Shown: piece after piece, positions 55,575 through 64,000 of the stretch
How positions within the stretch are numbered: the stretch's first letter is position 1
Layout of the letters: the number at the start of each line of letters is the position of its first letter
Assembly: GCA_036927565.1 (NCBI GenBank)
Contig: JAYESD010000004.1
Location: 94,926,942 to 94,990,941 of the forward strand
DNA from: Tuctoria greenei
Lineage: Eukaryota; Streptophyta; Magnoliopsida; Poales; Poaceae
DNA: 64,000 nt
Direction: 5' to 3'
Notes under the pieces: model-generated
What the model saw: the letters and a program-made list of their open reading frames with translations, nothing else
Told to the model about the DNA's origin: nothing
Database searches by the model: none
Made by a program: the position numbers and the translations under genes

Positions 55575-57127
55575 TGTAGGATCGAAGAACACGTGAAAAG
55601 CTACCAGGGGGTGAATGGTAGAATTAAACTTTTCAGCTGAAGCAATAAAAATCCCTCGGCAGAAAATCAATGTGATAATAAACTGTGTGTGTAACATGTT
55701 TTGAACATGTCCAACTATTACAAAACAAGTGTATATTGTATAAAATCAAGTCACAGAACTAATGCAACAAGAATCACATGAAAACACTAAGTAGAACTTG
55801 AGATATGATCAAAAGTCTAGACAAAGGTCAATATGTTCTAGCCGTTTTAAAAACATATTTGCAATGCTGCAAAGAAACTCATGTAGATCAGAAACCACAA
55901 ATCCAATGACCGTGAAATTTTCAAAGATGATAGATAATCAAGTTTTGAAGACAATCCAAAAATAATCACGTCAATTGGATCTGCAAAACTCGATTTATAT
56001 CAAAACATCGAGCCAACATTGTGCTGTCCAGAAACTCGACGAGAAAGACTTGACGAAAATGGGTCAGATGAACAAGGCACAAAATCTCCTCTAAAACTAC
56101 GATATTTATTCAATAGAATACAAGAGGGACATCCCACGGTCACCTTACATCGAGCTTGGCCTCCCTTGCTTATATAACCAGACCTAAGGCCAAACCAATC
56201 CGAACTAGGACTCTAATCCTACTCAGTTTCAACCAAAACATTCCATAACTGCTCAAGACTCTTCCATACATAGATAGAAGCAATCTTAAGAGTTTCAAAC
56301 ACCTTAGGGACGTATCAAACATTCCTAAAAAACTAAACTTCATAACCCACACAAAATCTAACCAAAACAAACTTGAAACTTTCCATAAACGAACCATAAC
56401 CACCTCACCCGCAGCCTGAGGCATAATCCAGCCGGTTGGACCTTTTCGACCAATTCTTTACGTCCACCTCTCTTCAGTGCACCTTGAAACCATGTTTCAA
56501 CATCCATGCACTCCTTTCACATGTGCAAACACCTTCCAACAATGTCCACAATACTTTAATATGCATTGTTCTTGACCCAAACATGCTACGTGACCTCTCA
56601 ATCAACTCTACCACATCCCTAAGACTAGTTTAATGGATCCCGTCACCAGCCATGTATTAACCTCAAGCAACACCTGCACATGAACAAATAACCAATTCTT
56701 TCGAGCACAAGTCCGCGACTTGACTCATGTTAGTCCAAAAACCACAACACCTTACATGAGCATGTCACATAAGCATGTTGAAAACAACAGCAATGTTGAA
56801 CCACCTTTATCAGCCAAAACACATAAAAAACTTAGTAAAGAATACTAAGCAAACTTCCCTATCAGTCAAACAACAAGTTCGAAACATTGCAAATAAAAAC
56901 ATAATAGCGACATGAATATTTCAGCAACTGAAAGATCGGACAGTCCAAAGCGGCTGCTATGCAATGTATGAGAAAAGTTCAGACATTCCAAAGCATTTGT
57001 CCGCGCAGCTAATGTGAGCGAAGTTCGAACAATCCAAACTTGGCTTTTCCACAATATTCAAAACTTTACGTGTGAACCCTCGCTATTATTCTAATTGTCG
57101 ATGTATTCAGCACACACAGTTCTCACA
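55575..57127 (-). repeat. Copia-3 5' LTR
   Basis: It is 1553 bp with TGTAGGATCG and CTCACA ends. The R-U5 part matches Copia-1, but the U3 part lacks the CGGAGCT repeats and differs in sequence. The TATA box is TTATATAA at 56170-56177. Confidence 0.92.
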
Positions 57128-57396
57128 ATTCCATGTTCTGGTTGATGGCGGGGCGGCTCTCAACCTCATCAGCTTCGCAACTTTCAAGAAGTTGTAGGTC
57201 CTTGTGTCAGACCTAGAGCCCTCGTGCCCATTATCTGAAGTGGGTCCAGGAGCTATCACTCCGCTCAGTTGTGTCTCTCTCCCAGTCACATTTAGGATGC
57301 AAGAGAACTACAATTCTGAGAAACTGATATTGGACGTGGAGAAGATCAGCCTTAAATTCGACGCCATCCTCAGCAGACCGGTTGTTGACGATTCTT
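57128..57396 (+). pseudogene. Gypsy-0 protease fragment, continuation of 1-1376
   Basis: It reads HVLVDGGAALNLISFATFKKL, then TAG (57195-57197), then GPGAITPLSCVSLPVTF and KFDAILSRPVV. This matches the Gypsy-1 protease and continues directly from NNLQL at 1374. Gypsy-1 has CAG (12118-12120) where this copy has TAG. Active site type: DGGA. Confidence 0.88.
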
Positions 57397-57451
57397 AACA
57401 CTACAGATCATCTCCGGTAGGAGATGAGGTTCGCAAGTGCATAGAAGATAT
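57397..57451. other. Short unassigned stretch before Gypsy-3
   Basis: The protease homology ends at about 57396, and the Gypsy-3 LTR probably starts at 57452. The 55 bases between could be diverged Gypsy-0. Confidence 0.4.
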
Positions 57452-58900
57452 TGTTGTAGCATTTCACCCAACATATTCCCCAAGGGTATTGTATTTATCC
57501 CAAAGGAAGGCAGTGAAGTAAAGTAAACACTACTCCTATGATCAAGGTATAGGGTACTAAGTGTTTATGAGAACAGGAGTAAGATAATAATAGGGGTAGT
57601 GTGACACACACCTAAGCAATCTACTCTAAGGGTAAGTTTGTCCTAGCGAGGGTTAGACTACGAGATGGAGCTACTCCTACTGTGCTCTAATTACTCATAT
57701 GCATAGCCCATTAAAGTACATATGAATATGCTAATGTTGAATACTAGGGCTTAGTGGTCCAACATGTCGGGCACGGGCTTACCCTGTTCTGCCAAGCGAC
57801 TCCCACCAAGAGCCTACGTCGTAGCCGAACCTGGAGGATTACAACAGATGGATAGGGATGTCACTACCTGCCGCCTACCTCTAAAACCCGTGGACTACGA
57901 TGCATCTGATGCTACTTAACTATCCATGCAACATGCTTTCATGCTAAGTAAATACCTTAAGAATTGCAATGTAATATTCATCCTAAGGCAATGACTAACC
58001 TAAACATCGTTGAGCCAATGTTGGATCCAAGCACTAACATATTTATATTAACATAATCATATTATTACCTAATTAGACTATAGTGGTGGTGTATGATGTT
58101 TATGATAACATGATAATGGCATTATGTCTAGATCATAACAACATCTACACCCGGCACATACATGGACTGCACAATCAATGAACGCTTTATCCAAGTATAT
58201 GTAAATAGAGACTAATAATATTATTATTATAAAGCACAAAATAACAAATACAAGAAAATATACATGAGCCATACTTTTACCAATATGGACATGGGATTTG
58301 AGGCTCCTCTCTTTAGCCGGACCTCAACTAAGGAACTAATAGAACCAGTGTACACAATAGAGTGATGCTCAAGTGTTGTGTCTTGAATTGAGGGGTGAGG
58401 GGTTCTATTTATAGTTGGAGAAGGATCAGTTCCCGCTACCAAAAGTGTGTGAATCAGTCATCAACAACTTCAGGAAGTCGGGGGGAGCTAACACGTCCAA
58501 GCTGACCAGGTTTGGAGGGAAGACCTGGTCGGTCGAACCACCTTTTCGCCCGACCTAGTAAACCCTCCAAATGAGTTGTGCTTTCTCCAGGTGGCTGACA
58601 GGTGGGTCCCTTCACTATTTCTGGGTGCTATGCCATTTGGATCTCCTCGTATACTCCTGTAAGTGGGTCATTTGATCCATGTGCTACCACATGTCAGCGT
58701 CTGATTGGCTAGTAAGGTATTCTTTAGGATCCCTCCCCTTGTTTCACTTTAATTCTATATAAAATACCTGCATGCACCATTTTCTCCAAGTAGAAGTGGA
58801 ACTAGGTTATTTCTAACTATGATGTGTGTAAGAAATATTCATTCCTTCATGTAATTGAGTTATATTGACTGTCGAAATTGGTATATAACGATCATAAACA
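57452..58900 (-). repeat. Gypsy-3 3' LTR (Athila-like)
   Basis: The probable start is TGTTGTAGC at 57452. The end is ATAAACA at 58900, followed by a polypurine-tract complement (AACTCCCCCAGACTT, 58901-58915). The second LTR is outside the window, so the outer limit is inferred from the TG...CA ends and a matching inverted end (TGTTTATGATC). Its left target duplication would be GATAT. Confidence 0.65.
58405..58414 (-). promoter_or_regulatory. TATA box of Gypsy-3 LTR
   Basis: The minus strand reads CTATAAATAG, a strong TATA box, inside the LTR and in the same direction as the gag on the right. Confidence 0.65.
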
Positions 58901-61900
58901 AACTCCCCCAGACTTACCCTTTGCTCGTCTCGAAGCAAAGATATAGACTTAGATTGTTGATCAGGAGTATCTACAATGCTCTATTTTTCAAAAGTACCAA
59001 GTACACAGTAAAATATTGTACCTTGCATTGAATAAATTGGCTTTGGTACCTCACCCTTTTTCTTAGTCTTTATGGGGCTTATGCCTTATCCTTTTCTTGG
59101 GTGGTTGAAGGATAGAACAGCAAAATGAGCATGCATCACCTAATGTATGAGTTCCACTCAAATTTCCAGAGAATTTCAAATGGTGTATGAATTTGAGTTC
59201 CTCAAATGATGCACTCAATCACTGCTTTGTGGGAAGTTGTATTCATACCCTCACCAAGGCAATGCCTTTCTTGTCCTACATCTAAATAAGGCTTGTATGT
59301 GGAGCTTGGTAGGGATCAAGAGTAGGCATATCTGCGACACATATATTGCTTAGTCAAAAGAGTAAGATTTTGGAGATAACAAATCATACTTTTGATCAAG
59401 ATTTGTTCAAGTGTGATGGAATATTTGTGGAGTCGAAATTTGAAAATGACTCCGTTGTATGCACTCTCTTTTTGTGAGGATTAAACATGGCCACTTATTC
59501 TCTCTTTTTTTTCCTCACACTCTTGTACATGAGCATACATTTTCTTTTTCTTGTAGTCTTGTATTCCACTCCTCTTTTTTTTCAAGTAATTTTGAGAGAG
59601 TATTATGAATTAAAATCATGGAGTATCTTTTTGGTGGTGGAATGGTATGATAAAATTTTGCTACTTCTACTGTAGAAGTTTAACATGTGCCCGTGTAATA
59701 TTGATCTTAAAAGTATGATAAGATTCTCGCATAGGTCTATACTGGTTTGACCACGCTTAATGTGAAGGAAAATAGCATATGCATAATGTTTATCTAATGC
59801 AAATCATCATACGAGGAACTCCCATTTTAAATTTTCCCCGTGAAATCAAGTTTCACTTTCAACTAGGATATTAGCAGTTCTTATCACTATATCAAACCCC
59901 AAAACAACCTAGAATTGGACTTAGCTTTTATTACCCACAATTTCCAACTTTTAGGCAAGAGTATTCTAGGCCAATAAACCCAATACTTGGGGAATATTAA
60001 GTTTTATGCAAGGGACTAGACAAAATAAAACAGAATAACTATTCATCATTTCAACTTATGCAAAGTAAAAATATTCTTACTGCACATCCTTTACATTATT
60101 ATATATATATATTTAATTTTTAGATTTAAATGTGGTGAAAAGAAAGAAATAAAATAAAGGAATGCAAATGGGGTGTGATACAAGTTACCTAAAGTGGGGG
60201 TCCTCCCCAAGCTTTTTCTTGGTCAAGGTCCGCAATAGAGGTTAAAACCTTAACGATGGATGTAGGTTATGAGGTTGGCCTATCGTTGTTGCAGCGTGGC
60301 TTTGACAATAGAGGATTTGGCGTTGATGTTGGGTTGATTTCCATGGGTTCCGTGAGTGCGGTCGAGGAGAGTGTTGTCGATGTCGCTCATCAACATCTCA
60401 AGATTTCCACAGGTTTGATGTACCTTGTTATTCCTTGGCTAAGGTAATGATAATCTTTAGCTACAAAGGAATGACGTGCACTCAACATGTGTTGAGTGTG
60501 TTTAATCATTCTATGGCTAAGGTTTAACATTCCTTTTGGCAATAAAGGAATAACTTGTACCCATCATGTATCATGTGTGATATGTCATTTCTTAGCTAAG
60601 GTAATGATAACCTTTAGCAACAAAGGAGTGACATGTACCCAACATGTATTGAGTACAATCCGTTGTTCCTTGGATAAGTAACAACATACAAATAACCAAA
60701 AAGGGATGATGTGCAATCAACATGGGTTGAGCGTGATCTGTTGTTCCTTAACTAAGGTATAAAATACCTTCTAACCACATAGAAACAACTTGCATCCAAT
60801 ATACATTGGATGTGATCTTGTCATTCCTTGGTTAAGATACATCATACCTTTTAGCCACAAAGGAATAACTTACACCCAATAGTGGTGGCAAGTCCCTTGA
60901 GCTTGAATGAGTGCTTAGAATAGTTGAGAGCATGATGCTCTGACATATTCGTAGCAGCCCATTGGTTGTTCGTGGAGGGTTTCCATGTCAAACCTCTGGC
61001 CTCGTATAGCTATGATTGACCTTTGGGCTAAATGTCTAATAGGTAACAACCATCCTAATTTACTCCTTGACCAAGAGATGTTGAAATGGAATCCTCTTCA
61101 GGTTTCCAACAATCAGATCTTTGAATGCCTGCATAGTGATATTATTCCTGCAAACTTTCCCTCTATAATAGAGAGGGATGGTTAGCTCCCTATACTTGTA
61201 CAAATGAATCTTCGGGTTAGGTAACAAAATCTTCATTTGTACGTACGGGGAATAACAAAATAAAAGATGCATTGGGTCCAATTTTTGAAATGTATCCATG
61301 AATAATTTATTATTCATTGATAAGAGTGGGGCTTTATTAATAAATCAATTTGCACATTTTCTAAAGATCCTACTCATAGCAATGCAAGTGATATAGATAC
61401 ACTATATGAATTCTTCATCTATTAAATTTTCTAACAATCTCTACTTTTTACAAGAGCAAATACTTATCATGGGGATTATGGCAAACAAGATTCTCAATTT
61501 TTATCCTCCTAAACATTTCTATGAATTTGAAATTTAGTGACCATGTATGAATGAGTGCCATATCAGAATTATGGACATCACTATTCCTAGGTTACTATGT
61601 TTCAATTCAACCATTAAGTCATCCCATAAGCATTATTTACTACACCTAGGCAAAAAATATCTAAATCAATTTTAGCAATGCTCATGAAATTCTAGGTACT
61701 TGTTTTAATTTATTCTCGAGTAAGGTGATATTCATTTTTTAAGAATCAAAAAGAGCAATGCCAACACTTACTCTTGTGAGGATGCATAAGAATTGAATGC
61801 GAAGGTGCAAACCTTCCTCACTAGTGTAAGCAAATATCATTCAATCCTAATGCAATTCAAATGACGGAAAATTTTAAACTTGTACCTCAATTGAAGTGCA

Positions 61901-62857
61901 GTCCGGGTAGAATGCTGTTGTGTGAGAAACTCACAACCATGAATTTCGCTGTAGCCTTTATGTTCAATGTCTTCTGCCAAGTTGAGGTTGGAGTTGAATG
62001 AGCTTCATCTTGCTCCTCCATTGGGCTGCCATCTTGAGCATTCCTCCCCCATGAACTCAAAATGAGATCGATGGAGAGATATGCGCTTGATGAGGGCTTC
62101 CAACCACTTTACAAATTTTGTCTTGCCTGCACTAAAATCAAGAACAAACAAAACAACTCAAAAACGCGTTACGTTAGCTCAAAAGCATGTTGTACCCTTT
62201 GTCAAATTGTTTTGCCCAACTTGAAACAACTTCCAAATGCAATGAATATTAAGGGAAATGTTTTTGGTTTGAATTAGGAAGATGAATTCAAGTAGTTACA
62301 CCCAAGGTTCATATCCAAATAAATTTATTTCGTAATTCAAAATTTTAGTTTTATGACATTTGGAAATTTTACTTTCTAACATGCAAGTGTGGAAATTGAA
62401 AGATGCTAAATGCAAATATTTGATGGGAAATTTAATTATGCAATTTGGAAAACAAATATAATATAACTACCAATTTACCTATTTGCATGGACTCACCAAA
62501 TTTTTGAAGTCCAATGAGTGGGACTTACCTCCTTCCTATTTTTTGCTATGATTTGTTGTCCAATCTGAAGTTTAAGATGTGGATAACTTCTCTTGATTGA
62601 CATGCTAAATCTCCTTTGGCATGTCAGTTGGACATGTGAACCACATGATTGTCCTAGCCTCCCTGTCATTTTAAAGAAGACTTGTTGATGTAGTGACTAC
62701 TTCTACCTCTTGAAGATATTCATTCATGAGTATGGTGAGGTTTGTCCTTCTTTTAGGGGTGTCACTTCGACCTTCTTTATGTTCCTTTTGAGTTAACCCA
62801 TACTTTGATCATTGATCAAAAATCTTCCTTGGGCAAGATGACATGTAGACTCCACAA
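58901..62857 (-). mobile_element. Gypsy-3 interior, non-coding, no pol found
   Basis: Almost 4 kb lie between the polypurine tract and gag, AT-rich, with no ORF above 85 codons that resembles protease, RT, RNase H or integrase. An 85-codon minus ORF (61317-61060, with HLYKYRELTIPLYYRGKV) is not recognised. The minisatellite is at 60428-60895. The layout fits a large non-autonomous derivative. Confidence 0.6.
60428..60895. repeat. Minisatellite, six units of about 78 bp
   Basis: Units begin near 60428, 60505, 60583, 60661, 60739 and 60819. Each holds TTCCTTGGCTAAGG-like sequence, then CC(T)TTTAGC-ACAAAGGAATGAC-like sequence, then CAACATGTGTTGAGTG-like sequence, a near palindrome. The units differ by 15-35 percent, so it is old. 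Confidence 0.85.
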
Positions 62858-63571
62858 TCAAACAAGAAATGCTTCACCCACAATGTCAATTGCCTTAGGT
62901 TGCACTGGTTCGATCGAAGTGTAGGGTCGCAACAAGAAATTGTTGAACATATTGGATCTTGAATGCTCTTTGTTGTCCTTGGGCAAGGTCTTCATGTGAA
63001 TGTTGTCTTTATTTCTTGCATTGCCATGGACAAGATACTTCAAGGAAGGCTAGTTGAACTTAAATCCCCTGAAATCCCCATAGCCTCCTTGATTACAAGA
63101 GTGATGTCGATTCCACCCTTGACCTCCTTGAAGGTGATTTCCATTGGAGTTGTTGTTTGAAAGGAAGAATCATCATGGGTCTTAGGAAAATGATTCCCCA
63201 AGTATCCCATGTTGGCATGGATTTTCATAAATCATGTGAATATCCATGGTGTGGATCATCCAAACACTTCTCCCTTGGCTTGATCTTCATGATACTTCAA
63301 TGGGACGTGTAGTTCCTTAGCTAGAATTTCTATCTTGTTAAATGGTGTGCATGCCAAGCTAAGGGAACTAGAGCATTCTTCAATCCACCCCTTGAGTAGA
63401 TACCATATTCTCATCCATGAAGGATGAGAATAGGGCTTCTTTAGCTCCAGCATGAATGTGGTCATTAATTGGTGAAGCCAACCCATGACACGAGTGTTGG
63501 ATGAAGAGCCAACTATCCACCCCATGATGGAGGCAAACGAAGAATAACTCTTGGAGCCTCCCCCAAGCTTG
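62858..63571 (-). pseudogene. Gypsy-3 gag (Athila-like)
   Basis: From 63571 it reads QAWGRLQELFFVCLHHGVDS then WLFIQHSCHGL, matching the retrotransposon Gag core (PF03732-type) with its CPHHG pattern changed to CLHHG. A later part has MGYLGNHFPKTHDDSSF and KYLVHGNARNKDNI, typical of the C-terminal part of Athila-type Gag. The frames shift several times. It is cut on its N-terminal side by the CACTA element. Confidence 0.7.
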
Positions 63572-64000
63572 CACTACAGGAAACTCAATCAATTACATCG
63601 GCAACAACAACCGTAATTAAGGCAAATATCAACATAAGTTATTTAATTACATCATTTTACCTTAATTACATCGGCTACCGGCCGTCCAAGCAGTTTGGAC
63701 GTACTTTTGCTAACTTACGTCAACCGCTGATGTAAGTTACTAACTTATGTCGGTGTCCTGTAGCCGACATAAGTACGTTACTGGGATGGGCCGCGAGCTG
63801 GGCCAGGGCACTTACATCTGGTGTGGCATGACTGATGTAAGTTACGTGGTCTAACTTACGTCGGCTATGGTAGGACCGACATAAGTTGCGTGATCTTACT
63901 TATATTGATATGGCCTGACCGGCATAAGTTAACCTGGGCTAACTTACGTTGGTCTTGCCAGAGCCGACGTAAGTTATGTTTTTAATTCTTTAAAGAAAAA
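63572..64000. mobile_element. CACTA (En/Spm-type) transposon end, partial
   Basis: It starts CACTACAGGAAACTCAATC, the terminal inverted repeat of CACTA elements, and is preceded by TTG (63569-63571), the likely 3-bp target duplication. Subterminal sequence with ACTTACGTCGG and its reverse complement follows to the window edge. The transposase and the other end lie outside. Confidence 0.88.
63711..63976. repeat. CACTA subterminal hairpin array
   Basis: Six inverted-repeat units of 29-37 bp lie at 63711-63739, 63741-63776, 63810-63844, 63852-63887, 63897-63931 and 63940-63976. Each has a (T)AACTTACGTCGG-type left arm and a CCGACATAAGTTA-type right arm around a 5-14 base loop. In En/Spm such repeats bind the TNPA-type protein. 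Confidence 0.85.

Larger units (their letters stand above)
1377..57127 (-). mobile_element. Copia-3: SIRE/Maximus-like Ty1/copia element, split by two major insertions
   Basis: The outer ends are (C/T)GTAGGAT at 1377 and TCTCACA at 57127, flanked by ATTCC at 1372-1376 and 57128-57132. The 5' LTR is on the right (55575-57127) and the coding region runs leftward from about 55513 to 50130. The 3' LTR is at 1377-2595 plus 14934-15324. Gypsy-1 interrupts that LTR and the LINE interrupts the 3' untranslated region. After subtracting both insertions and their extra TSDs the element is about 9655 bp, close to the 9526 bp of the related Copia-1. Gag and pol contain many frameshifts and stops, and the reverse transcriptase active site is mutated. 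Confidence 0.9.

Noticed and set aside
59487..59675. 62-codon hydrophobic ORF as a small membrane protein
   Set aside because: It is a T-rich chance frame in the non-coding Gypsy-3 interior with no supporting signals.

Overview
This window looks like intergenic DNA from a large, repeat-rich plant genome, most likely a grass. I found no ordinary host gene. Almost every base belongs to a transposable element, and most elements sit inside other elements. The plant assignment rests on the families present: Tat-type Ty3/gypsy with a second RNase H and an antisense gene, SIRE/Maximus-like Ty1/copia, a chromovirus-like Gag-only element, a plant L1-type LINE and a CACTA transposon. The grass call is inference; the species is unknown.

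The main result is a nested structure resolved by target-site duplications (TSDs). Level 0 is a decayed gypsy gag-protease (Gypsy-0, + strand), split between 1-1376 and 57128-57396. It is split by Copia-3 (1377-57127, TSD ATTCC). Copia-3 carries Gypsy-1 in its 3' LTR (2596-14928, TSD ACGTC) and a LINE in its 3' untranslated region (15597-49339, 15-bp TSD with one mismatch). The LINE carries Gypsy-2 (19530-28414, TSD TGCAT), Copia-1 (28614-38139, TSD GTCTT) and Copia-2 (about 38269-46256). Copia-2's 5' LTR is split by a solo LTR of the Copia-1 family (44339-46150, TSD AAGTT). Removing the insertions leaves Copia-3 at about 9.66 kb, against 9.53 kb for intact Copia-1, and a LINE of about 7.3 kb. 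These sizes independently support the model.

Right of 57452 lies a second nest: an Athila-like gypsy (Gypsy-3) with one LTR, a long non-coding interior with a 78-bp minisatellite and a decayed gag. That gag is cut at 63572 by the end of a CACTA element that runs out of the window and has a subterminal array of hairpins.

All elements nested above level 0 whose strand can be read, plus Gypsy-3, lie on the minus strand. None is clearly autonomous: Copia-1 lacks the reverse transcriptase core, Copia-3 has YVGY in place of YVDD, Gypsy-2 has only gag, and Gypsy-1 and the LINE carry stops and frameshifts. The most interesting points are a spliced antisense gene in Gypsy-1 (two exons, 78-bp GT-AG intron), a single UAG at the same place between gag and pol in two Copia copies, a six-copy polypurine-tract array, tandem U3 repeats present in one Copia subfamily and absent from its sister, and a strong bias of premature stops towards TAG, with two cases directly traceable to CAG by comparing copies in the window.
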